From positions 24,515,501-24,579,500 of the forward strand of contig NC_133032.1 in assembly GCF_048771995.1 (NCBI RefSeq): a stretch of DNA of 64,000 nt. Reading direction: 5' to 3'. The notes under the pieces were generated by a model that was not told the DNA's origin, searched no databases, and saw nothing but the letters and a program-made list of their open reading frames with translations. Within the stretch, counting starts at the first letter, position 1. Each line of letters opens with the position of its first letter. This DNA comes from Taeniopygia guttata. Its lineage: Eukaryota > Chordata > Aves > Passeriformes > Estrildidae. Shown here piece after piece: positions 14,729 to 22,889 of the stretch. The translations under genes and the position numbers were made by a program.

Positions 14729-14734
14729 TTTATT
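14729..14734 (-). terminator. Retroviral poly(A) signal AATAAA in the 3' LTR
   Basis: TTTATT on + reads AATAAA in the proviral sense. It lies about 95-100 nt downstream of the TATA box, consistent with a short R region followed by cleavage. The same hexamer is in the other LTR at 22,783-22,788. Confidence 0.7.
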
Positions 14735-15014
14735 TTTGCTTATCTATAACAAGTTCTGCTGCCCTGCCGCAGGTCTGTCCTGCAGGGCAGTGTGCGGGAC
14801 TCTGCCCCTCAGTGGGATGGTACAAACATTATATACAAGAAATTACGTGTACTATATTTACAATAATGTGCCAATATCTATCATCTACGTTGAATAGTGT
14901 GTCCCTAGCCTAAACCAATAGAAAAATGCCAACATCACCAAGAACATGGAGGTAAGGAAGAAGAAGGAGGAAGAACAGGTTCAGGCCCACTTTCCTCCAT
15001 CTTAGAACTCCTGA

Positions 15015-15068
15015 CCCCCCTGTACAAAGTAAAACCCCCCTGTACAGGTGTTAAAACCCCCCTGTACA
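15015..15068 (-). promoter_or_regulatory. Triple U3 repeat CCCCCCTGTACA
   Basis: Three exact copies of the 12-mer CCCCCCTGTACA (+ strand) lie at 15,015-15,026, 15,035-15,046 and 15,057-15,068, starting 20 and 22 bp apart. The same array is in the 5' LTR at 23,069-23,122. Short direct repeats in U3 upstream of the TATA box are the usual form of retroviral enhancers. The binding factor is unknown to me. Confidence 0.7.
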
Positions 15069-15280
15069 ATACTAAAAAATTTTACCCTCTAATTTGTGAC
15101 TACTTTTACTATATCATCTAACCCTCTGTGACTGCTTGTTCCACCTTTAAAGTTGGTAATTCATTCCATGGTTCAAACTCAAAATCACAGCTGTTTTCAG
15201 CTGCTTGCCAGGGTCTAAAATGCTTCTGACCAAGGCCTGGAACCTCTAAAAATGTCTGAGGGACATTTTGAGTTCCGACA

Positions 15281-15292
15281 TCTCCCCTCTCT
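15281..15292 (-). promoter_or_regulatory. Polypurine tract
   Basis: In sense orientation AGAGAGGGGAGA abuts the first base of the U3 of the 3' LTR. This is the RNase H-resistant primer for plus-strand DNA synthesis in retroviruses. It is uninterrupted, so this cis signal seems functional despite the broken genes. Confidence 0.85.
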
Positions 15293-15337
15293 GTTTGAAC
15301 CAGAAACATCCGCTTTATCATGCTGTTCAAGGTCCTT

Positions 15338-15972
15338 CAAATACACACGAAAATGCATGGTAGAACAAGCAGAAGAACTACAAGTTCTATAAGAATATAA
15401 AATGCTATTTTCAAAAGTTCTTTCCACAATGGTGAGATATCAAAAAAGATAAACAAATCATCCCATCAGGACCCTGTAACTTTGTTCAATTTGCTAATAT
15501 TACTTTGTATTTGTTTTATATTTTTATGAATGGATTTTGAATGATCGGACAAGTTCATGCAGCACATCCCCTCAAATTCCTCACATCCGTGCCCATGTGT
15601 CAGCAGCAAATGATCAATTGCCGCCCTGTTTTGAAGCACTGCTTGCCTTGCACTGTTGATGTCTGTTAACATGTCACTCAGTGCAAACGAAATGGCACGA
15701 CTGTGTTTCCTCAACCAACATGCTATATGATCCAATTGTGTCAAGGCCGCCCCTGATGCTGCTTGGAATGAGAAAATTGCTACTGCAATTCTCCGAGACT
15801 TGTCCCAGGTAGAAACATTATCATCATAATTTGAACTATATTTTTCAAGGGATCCTTTCCTTTTTGAATCAAGAACACCTCTTTGACAACTTTGTCCATG
15901 GTCTGCCTCATGTACTGAGGCAAGGACAGCACAAACATTAGAAGAATTACAATACCTTATAATTACATACAA
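15338..15972 (-). pseudogene. env: Env transmembrane subunit, better-preserved copy
   Basis: Residues of an Env TM ectodomain are open from 15,972 to 15,466. A conserved heptad and loop block contains LQNRAAIDH followed by the C-x6-CC motif CEEFEGMCC, typical of avian alpharetroviral and gammaretroviral TM subunits that are disulphide-linked to SU. A basic stretch (DSKRKGS) upstream may be a decayed cleavage site. After an in-frame TGA at 15,463-15,465 the same frame continues into a hydrophobic membrane-spanning segment at about 15,338-15,417, then meets another TGA close to the polypurine tract. The normal role is membrane fusion; this copy is interrupted and lacks an SU in one frame with it, so a working Env is unlikely. 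It lies directly downstream (in sense) of a decayed TM copy. Confidence 0.85.
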
Positions 15973-16019
15973 CTATTTTCAAAATCTCTTTTCTACAACT
16001 GTGAAAAGTGAAACAAATT

Positions 16020-16330
16020 GAACACACCATCTACTTATGATTCAATTTTTCTCCATGTGTGTTTGGTCCTCTGATCTCTCTTTAAATTTATCACTCTTGT
16101 GTCCATGTGTTTACAATAGATGTTCAATTACTGTTTTGTTCTCATTTTTCACTGCTAGCTAACAAATCATTCGATGCAAAAGAAATGACATGGGCATCTT
16201 TACTCTGCCCACAACTTCTTTTGATCCAACTGCACCAAGGCTCTTTTTGATGCCACCTGCTGTGAAAGCAGAACCACTCAGTTTTTCCGAGCCTTTTTTC
16301 TTGGTATTAACATTATCATTGTCACAATTT
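16020..16330 (-). pseudogene. env: Second, decayed Env TM copy in tandem
   Basis: This follows the SU C-terminus and its RARRKK cleavage site in sense order. It aligns along its length with the better copy 495-510 bp away: DNDNV against YDDNV, SLGAVG against AALTQLD, VIEHLL then THGH against AIDHLLLTHGH. The loop cysteines of the C-x6-CC motif are gone, and stops interrupt it just after the cleavage site and inside the heptad region. The two copies are far more diverged from each other than the LTRs are, so the duplication or recombination long predates the present insertion. Confidence 0.7.
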
Positions 16331-16338
16331 GGATCATT

Positions 16339-17069
16339 TCATTCATCAGATTTTTTTCTCCTTGCTCTCTTATCAAGGTCATGCTGTGTGTTAACAAAAG
16401 ATCTTTCAATGCTGCATGGACCACCCTTGATTTTTGCAGGGATAGCAGGCCAAATTCTGTCCCCGCAAATGAAAAACATTCCCTTCGGTAAAGTGGCTGG
16501 ATGTTGAAAGGATGGTTTGCTTGTCATTTTGGTATGATTGCACCAAGATGACGCATTTTTATAAAAAGGCTGATTCGGAGTGACATCTATTGTATGATTA
16601 TCTGTCTTTGCCACTCCTGATGAATTAAATTTGATGCACCATTTCATTTTTGTTGACCCAAAATGTCCAAATCCAGAGGTTCAAAGTGAGCAGCAGGAAG
16701 GAATTGTGTCCAAACATGTCATCCCTCCACAGGGTCTGAAAGAAACTTCAGAACCCCTGGAAGGATGTCCCCTGGGACTGACCATCCCTCCACTGGCACA
16801 CTTACCAAGCATGTTGAAAATGGTTTCTCTGGTTTCGAATGGGTCAGGCAAATGCTGTCCAGACCAGCTGCTTTTGCCAAAGTCTCCCACACTTTTTCCC
16901 TTGGTTGTCTCATGGGAAAATCTGTCCTATTGCCCAAGGCAATAGGTGAAAGAATGAAGCACATGAACACTATCTGTCTGAATCCCATGTCCATGTCCCC
17001 ACCCTCTGTGAGAAACCCCGCAATGCAGCAACACCCAAACAACACTTGATTTCCCAGAAAAAACCCCAA
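16339..17069 (-). pseudogene. env: Env surface subunit (SU), frameshifted
   Basis: Two open segments in different frames make up SU. Segment 17,069-16,719 holds a hydrophobic leader (core IVFMCFILSPIALG), then a stretch with EKPFSTCLVSVP, the style of the SU N-terminus in avian alpharetrovirus-like Envs. Segment 16,647-16,339 holds the SU C-terminus with a LPKGMFFICGDRIWPAIP block and ends in RARRKK, a furin-type SU/TM cleavage site. The frame change lies between about 16,719 and 16,647. SU normally binds the host receptor; this copy cannot produce a continuous one. Confidence 0.75.
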
Positions 17070-17169
17070 GTCTCTGGGTGATCAATCGTTGTCCGACGAG
17101 ACGTCTGCAGCGTTGTTGTCTGCCTTCGTCTGCGTGCTTGCCTCTCTGTTTCTCGGGTCCACATCCACT

Positions 17170-18640
17170 GACGTCTGCACCCGATAAGGTTACATGTGCT
17201 TTGCTGGCATTCACTTCAGTCCTCGTCCTGTAGAAACACAAGCGAAACCCTCGCCCCAAGTTATTAATGTAAATGAACCTTCAATCTGTCCTGACTCTGG
17301 GCTTCTGATCAAATCGAAAGGATTTTCCCTTAGTTTTTCCTGTGGGCTGTTGTGGGCTTTGAGAAAAAAACCATTTAAAAAATTCAACACATTTGTTCAA
17401 CCCTGCCTTATCCCTTTTCTGTCCATCCAAGTGGATTTCAGGGTGTGATGTGTTCTTTGCTTGCTTGACCTGAGGGAGAATGAAGAATATTGAAAATATG
17501 TTTGACTCTCTGTTTTTTCAAAAATTTGTCAAGCACCTTGCTTGTATAAATTGGACCATTATCTGTTTCTATTTCTTGTTGCACTCCTAATGATGTAAAT
17601 GCTTATAAAAAATGTTTGCAGGTATGTTCTGTGGTCTCTCCTGTATATGATGCAAAAATCGCCCCTAAAAATGTATCAATTGAAATATGGATATTTTCGA
17701 GCTTCTCAAAAGATGGGTATTTTGTGACATCAGCTTGCCACAGCTGAAGGCTTTTACAAACCTCTCAGATTGGCCACTCCTGTAAATACAGGAGACTGCA
17801 CAAACTGGCTCTCTGGCAAGCAGATTTCCTTTGTCTGACTTTCAGAAGGGTGAAAGGTTCTCATCAATGCCTGTGCATTTTTGTGAAAACATGCATGGTT
17901 CAATTTTGCCTGCTCAAAAATGTTTGGCAGTGTCTGCAAAATGGGCATTGTGAGCCTATCTACATGAGCATTCTCTTTTACTAAAAACCTCGGAGGTGAA
18001 GAATGCACTCTGATGTGTTTATTAATGTTCTCTGTTTTTCTAGGATTATTTTCATGCATAATAGATATGAATATAAAATTTCCTTGTCTGTATGTTTTAA
18101 AAGCGATTTCTCTAATTGTTTGACCACATTTGCAACATACACTAAACTTGTGATCAGATTGAGGGTTCCTAAAATAACTGAAAAACCCCTGACTATTATT
18201 ATCAATTTTGCAACTTGTGGTGAACCTTGTATCATTGTGATACCTGATTCTCATCTCCCTGTTTTTTGATTTTTCCATGTGACCACTGATTTGTGAGTTT
18301 TTTCCCAAACCATCAGTGAATACTGTCATTCCTTCCACTGGTTCCTGGCTTCTTTTTTGTTTTTTCCCTGAAACTCACTTTTACATTTAACATTTTGTGT
18401 GTTGGAAAACGAACTGTGCAAACTTCTGAATGCCTTAACAACGTGATTGAAAAATCTTGCGACTTTGGATTGTCCACTCAAAATATTTCTTCTTTAAATG
18501 TAAATGAATGATTAAGAAATCTTTCCCTGACATTGTCAGCAATCTGGTCTCTGCCACAATAATGATCTGAGCTCCCATCTCTAAATCTGTAAGAATTGCT
18601 TTTGAGGGTCCGCAAACTAAAAAATCCCACTTTCAACTTC
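17170..18640 (-). pseudogene. pol: Pol 3' half: RT end, RNase H, integrase (broken)
   Basis: In sense order: an RT connection-like remnant (about 18,640-18,340); an RNase H start with TVFTDG just inside 18,338; the rest of RNase H in another frame (about 18,235-17,981); then an integrase zinc-finger region with LNHACFHKNAQ in which the expected Cys pair is not evident. The integrase core follows: Asp in ADVTKYP (about 17,724-17,737), Asp in ETDNGPIYTS (Asp codon 17,561-17,563) and Glu 36 residues later in GQASKE (about 17,453-17,455), giving the DD(35)E spacing. The C-terminal domain appears as GQIEGSFTLITWGEGFACVS near 17,260. Several stops and frame changes interrupt it, including a TAA between the two Asp residues. 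The style is betaretroviral (class II). The RT catalytic YMDD-type motif and protease were not found upstream. Confidence 0.85.
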
Positions 18641-18699
18641 TGTGGAAACATTAATAAAATCCTTGCTCAAAGCTACTTATTTGAACGATTTTTTTTTCT

Positions 18700-20520
18700 T
18701 TCAATTTTATCTGTCTAGTGTCTAGCACTCTCCTCATATTTTTCTCAATGATCAGCAAAATCAAGTCTACAAAATAATTATATCAAGAGATTAAAACATA
18801 CAAAAATCTTCAACCTCATTTCAGCCTTATTTCAGGCACTTCTTCACTCCTTTTCTTTTTTCTTTTTCCTTTTTTCTCTCTTTCTCTTCTTCTCTTTTGA
18901 AACAAGAAAGTTGAAATATAAAACATAATATAGAACAGGACAAAATATCTCAATAATAAAATGCATAAAACTTATCAAAATCTATAACAATTCAAGAAAA
19001 TTCAAAAGAAAGATATTCTAAATAGCATATATAAAAATGAACAAAGCACGATCATTAGAAACATTGTGCTAGCATTTCAGAGCCTGCAAACAGCTGAAAC
19101 ATTTGTTTCCAGTGAAAACCCTTGGCATCCCTTCCCGGGCAGGGCTGGCAAGTTTCACCTCAAAACTGTGTCAGCTGTAACATTTGTAGGATCGAATTGA
19201 TGGGTCAAAAATGACCTGCATATCATTCATTTTTGTGCAGAAACCTCTGAATTTTGCTGGCAAACTCATCTGTCCAAGTTAAAATCAGGGTCTGGCCAGG
19301 ACCCAAACTTTAAATTGGAGAGATGTCCCTTAACATATTATATAAAACAAAACTTACACTAACAATACATATATAATACTTAAAACATAACAACCTATTA
19401 TAACATTTTCTTATAAAATAAACACTTGAAGTTCAAACCGATAAACTGTTCAAATGACACAAAGATTCATTTTTCTTGAAACTCTTTTGAAGGAAAAAGA
19501 TGCCAATTGGAGAAATCGTAAGATTAACAATGGCAAGAGGTTGTCAGAATGTTTCAGGCACCTCTCTCTGAGATTTTCTGAAAAACATTTGAGAATGATG
19601 AAAAATAGAAATGCAATGATTCCACTCACAAGAGATATAAAAACGAATCAGGAAGTTCACCTAGAAAAATGCACAATACAGTTAAAATCCAAAATGAGAC
19701 TTCAGAACTGGCATGTAACCTGGATAAGATTACATAAACAATAATAAAACATACGAGAATTCACTATGAAAAAACGAAGCACAAACCTTCACCTGATAAC
19801 ATGATAAAATTTCTTAACAATAACGTTTATAGAACACTTAAATAGTTAAAAATAAAGGATTTGAAAACAAATGCCTTTGTATCACTATACAAAGAAATAA
19901 CAGACTATAAAACTGATTTTTAAACAATGAAATCAATCTCAGAAAACTCAAAATAAATTCTTTTACAACTCTTATATACTGATAAACTTATAATAAAACA
20001 GAAAATACTAAAACAAAACCAAGAATCCAATAAATCCAATAACTTCTCCTTAAATCAATGTTCATTATTACTTTGTGAACTGTTTCAGACAAAACCTTCT
20101 CATCCTTAAAGAAAAACAACTAAACTTTGCTGCTGAATAAACTTGACCTTTGAAAAACTTAAAATAATTTTTGAATTAAATAGTACTTAAACTCAATATA
20201 TAACAATCTTAATAAAGAATCCCTAAATTATATTAACTTTACGAAATCCATATGTATCAAATTAACAATATATAAATCCATTATCAATTAAACCTTTATA
20301 AATTTAACTTCTTCAGGGCTCAAACCTAAAATAAACTTAAAGTGATATACTCTAATTAAACAATACTTAACTTAAACGCAAACCAACTATATAAAAATCA
20401 ATTCTATCATTAATAAAACGTTAAAATACAACCTAACTTAAACCTTAATATAATAAATTACTAACATTTCATGCTATTTAATTTTCTATATCAATTTTCA
20501 TTATGATATCTCTTTTTCAC
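18700..20520. other. AT-rich, G-poor block inside the provirus
   Basis: About 1.8 kb with extreme composition on +. In 20,281-20,460 I count 7 G against 31 C in 180 bases, the rest A and T with A in excess. The proviral sense strand is thus T-rich and C-poor, unlike the A-rich sense strand usual for betaretroviral gag-pol. A pyrimidine-rich patch lies at 18,840-18,900, and about 19,080-19,320 is closer to normal composition. I recognise no RT palm, protease or other domain on either strand. It could be acquired foreign sequence or decayed, edited retroviral sequence. Confidence 0.6.
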
Positions 20521-20926
20521 AATGTGTTCCACAATTATTACTTATCATCACACCGGCTGGGCGTGTCTGCTCGATCAATTTTGTGACCTAACTGAAAAAA
20601 TCTGGGGTTGGTGTTTAGAAACATTGGGGAGATTTGAAAAAGGCCTTGTGTTGGCTGGTTTTCAAAAAGCGACTGATGGAATTTTATTTCAGGGTGAAAA
20701 TTGGGAGTCTCATCCTCAGCATTGCTGCAGGATATTTGCTGCTTGTAAAAGATTGTTTGCTGTTGTGATTTTTTGTTTGCCGCGGCATGAGAGCACTGGG
20801 AGCGCTTCTGGTGCAGCCAAACCCCGCTTCTGCCTGCGTTAGGATGGCTGCGCCCCTCTCTCTTGCTCTCCCTCCCTGCTCACACCCGCTGTCAGCCACT
20901 TCCGCGTTCGCTTTAACTCTCGCAAA

Positions 20927-20936
20927 CGCATGCGCA
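20927..20936. promoter_or_regulatory. NRF1-like palindrome CGCATGCGCA
   Basis: CGCATGCGCA overlaps the NRF1 consensus half-sites. It lies at the left edge of the GC-rich block. A chance match is possible in CpG-rich DNA, but two such sites occur in this block. Confidence 0.45.
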
Positions 20937-21149
20937 GCCTTGATTCACCCTCTGTTTGTGTCGCCATGGGAACAAGGGAAGGAACTCCCGCACCGACCGC
21001 GCCCGCCCGCACCGGCTCCGCGCGGCCGTCCCTCGGGAACGTCCCCCCCCATTCTCTCTGTCAGGCCTGGAGCCACCCCGGTCTCGCTCTGGGTCGGCCC
21101 GCGCCGTCCCCGAGCCGCTGCTGGAGCCCAGCGCGATTCGGCGCTCTGC

Positions 21150-21157
21150 TGACGTCA
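21150..21157. promoter_or_regulatory. Consensus cAMP response element TGACGTCA
   Basis: A perfect 8-bp CRE palindrome (CREB/ATF site) inside the GC-rich block, in a context dense with CpG, as in many CpG-island promoters. Confidence 0.5.
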
Positions 21158-21368
21158 TCGGCACGCGCCGCCGCGTTCCGCGCTGTGCAGCCCCGCGCCG
21201 CGTCCCGCCCGGCCCCGCGCCGCTCGGGTCTCCCCCCGCGGCCACCGCGCAGTCTGCGGACGGCTGGCTGGCGGCCACCGCCGCCCCCGACGCCGTCTGC
21301 GCCCGCGCCCGTGCGTTCGAAATGCAAGAGATCTCCGCTCCGACTTCCGGGTTTTGCTCTACCGTCTC

Positions 21369-21378
21369 GCGCATGCGC
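21369..21378. promoter_or_regulatory. NRF1 site GCGCATGCGC
   Basis: A perfect NRF1 consensus palindrome, 20 bp to the right of the ETS-type ACTTCCGG at 21,343-21,350. NRF1 and ETS sites close together are characteristic of vertebrate CpG-island promoters. Confidence 0.5.
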
Positions 21379-22029
21379 GCTGCCATCGCCGCAGCGACAG
21401 GAGAGTCCAGCTCTCCGTCCAGCCGCCCGCCTGGCCAGCGCCGCTGCTGCGAATTGGGAGCTATTCCCCGGCACCTGCCGGACGGTGCTTTCGCACTCTC
21501 ACGAATTCTCGTCATGGAACGCATCACCGGGCACTCTGGGCGTCTGACCACCGCACCGCGCTCCCGCCGCCTCCTGCGTCCGCTGGTTCCCACTGCCCCC
21601 CCCCCCCTCTCGCCTGCACCGCGGGCTGTTTTGAACTCCCCACCCGCGCAGCTGCGAGAGTTCTCTCCTCTCTCTCACTTTTCCCTCCGCTCTGCACTCA
21701 CGACTGCCCCTCCCCCCAGGAGCCGCCGGCACCGCTGCCCCCCCACTGTGGGTTCGGACTCGGGCAGTGGCCAGTCCCTTCCCCCACCGAGGGCTGCGTC
21801 TGTGCCTAGCTTGTCTCACTGTCTGGGGATTTTCTGCAGCTGAGGAGCTTAGAAATTGAGATTTGAGGAGTCTTGAGGAACAGTGTGAACCCGGGGACAC
21901 AGGACATGATGAAAAACCACCCCCCCGATCCTCTTCGGGAGGCAATTTGCTTCCCCTGGTGAGGAAAATTGCCCGAAGCTGCTGGCTGGGCCATCTTCCT
22001 CCTTGTGCTCCTATAGGAGCCTTAGCTGT

Positions 22030-22343
22030 TCAGTCTAAAATGCCGCGTTGTGAAAATGACTCTTATTGTCCTTGCTGAAGGCAAAAGTTTTTGCGGCAGT
22101 CTTATCTCTCTTTTTTTTTTTTTTTCTTTTTCCTGTGGCTCGGTAATACAGTTGCTTATTGATCCCTTACGAAAATTTAACTCAAACAAAAGATGTACAT
22201 CTGTGTGCGGGTGAGTATACTGCACCCACAATAACAAAGCTTTCATCTCATTTGAGGCTATCTCTACCAGATGGGTAAAAGTCTTGCCCTGTAGGGCTGA
22301 AAAAAAATTTTTTTGTCTGTCCTTGGGAGCATCCCTTCCCCAT
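22030..22343 (-). pseudogene. gag: Gag matrix-like remnant
   Basis: An ATG at 22,343 (sense) opens with MGKGCSQ, a Gly-2 N-myristoylation-type start as in many retroviral matrix proteins. That frame stops after 31 codons, but another frame stays open from 22,357 to 22,022 and reads on with LLLWVQYTHPHTDVHLLFE before a Lys-rich run from a poly-A stretch. The position, about 310 nt downstream of the primer-binding site, suits the start of gag. I cannot recognise capsid or zinc-knuckle sequence after it. The call rests on position and the N-terminal motif, so it is moderate at best. Confidence 0.45.
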
Positions 22344-22654
22344 GTTCTTAATTTCAACCATTCTCACCAAAAGCTGAGTCACCACGAGGTCAGTCCGGAG
22401 ATGGCACTGTTCATCGTCCAGCAGGTCACAGGCGAGAAATCCCAGGCGCGCTTCTGGTTTTCCTCCTCCTGGCTGTCCTCCAGACGAGCTGTCTTGGTGA
22501 AGGTCAGGTTCTTATCTTGAGCTTTTCGCTCCCTCTCCTCCCGGAATCTGCCGAGAGCATTTGTGCTCTGTTCCTCTTCCTTTCTTTATTTTTTTGTTTT
22601 TCTCTGCTGATGAAGGTTGGAGGTTGTTTGATGTTTCTTCTTGTTCTTGCTGAT

Positions 22655-22672
22655 GCCCACCCAGGGACGCCA
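22655..22672 (-). promoter_or_regulatory. Primer-binding site, tRNA-Asn type
   Basis: In sense orientation, two bases after the 5' LTR, the sequence TGGCGTCCCTGGGTGGGC appears. It is the exact complement of the 3' end of vertebrate tRNA-Asn(GTT), which ends GCCCACCCAGGGACG plus CCA. The tRNA sequence is recalled and not searched. It primes minus-strand DNA synthesis, and its integrity fits a recently mobile element. Confidence 0.85.
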
Positions 22673-22812
22673 ATTGTCGGAATCTGTGGGTATTGGTGAT
22701 TCCGAGATTGTAGAAAGTCTCTGTCTTTCTGCCCCGTTGCCAAAGAAGAAGCCATAGTTCGTCTGTGCTGGTTTCAAGGTTGTTTATTTTTGCTTATCTA
22801 TAACAAGTTCTG

Positions 22813-22844
22813 CTGCCCTGCCGCAGGTCTGTCCTGCAGGGCAG
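22813..22844 (-). ncRNA. R-region stem-loop (RNA structure element)
   Basis: CTGCCCTGC (22,813-22,821) and GCAGGGCAG (22,836-22,844) form a perfect 9-bp stem with a 14-nt loop. It starts about 40 nt downstream of the TATA box in sense, so it should lie at the very 5' end of the transcript, where many retroviruses have a leader hairpin. It is also in the 3' LTR at 14,759-14,790. This is a structural inference. Confidence 0.5.
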
Positions 22845-22881
22845 TGTGCGGGACTCTGCCCCTCAGTGGGATGGTACAAAC

Positions 22882-22889
22882 ATTATATA
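22882..22889 (-). promoter_or_regulatory. TATA box of the proviral promoter
   Basis: TATATAAT in proviral sense, in the middle of the LTR, with the AATAAA signal about 95-100 nt further on. This spacing is usual for a short-R retroviral LTR. Transcription would start about 25-30 nt downstream, near 22,855, and run leftward. Confidence 0.7.

Larger units (their letters stand above)
14621..15280 (-). repeat. 3' LTR of the provirus (left end on +)
   Basis: A 660-bp LTR that appears identical to 22,675-23,334. It is the downstream LTR because the element is transcribed leftward. In sense orientation U3 starts at 15,280 and carries three CCCCCCTGTACA motifs (read on +) at 15,015-15,068. A TATATAA-type box lies at about 14,828-14,835, a 9-bp-stem hairpin at 14,759-14,790, and an AATAAA poly(A) signal (sense) at 14,729-14,734. 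In this LTR the poly(A) signal would end the proviral transcript. Confidence 0.95.
20780..21840. other. CpG island-like GC-rich block inside the provirus
   Basis: About 1 kb of very GC- and CpG-rich DNA in an otherwise AT-rich window. In 21,181-21,240 I count 53 G+C and 13 CpG in 60 bases. It carries motifs typical of vertebrate housekeeping promoters: NRF1-type palindromes at 20,927-20,936 and 21,369-21,378 (GCGCATGCGC), a full CRE TGACGTCA at 21,150-21,157, and an ETS-type ACTTCCGG at 21,343-21,350. Long frames exist on both strands (up to about 295 codons on + and 226 on -), as expected where stops are rare. Their Arg/Pro/Ala-rich products match no family I know. The position is where gag capsid would be. 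Possible origins are a captured host promoter and first exon, or a GC-rich viral insert. Confidence 0.65.

Noticed and set aside
20913..21843. Long open frames on both strands in the GC-rich block (295 codons on +, 226 on -)
   Set aside because: Stops are rare in DNA this GC-rich, several frames are open at once, and the Arg/Pro/Ala-rich products match no domain I know. Composition explains them.
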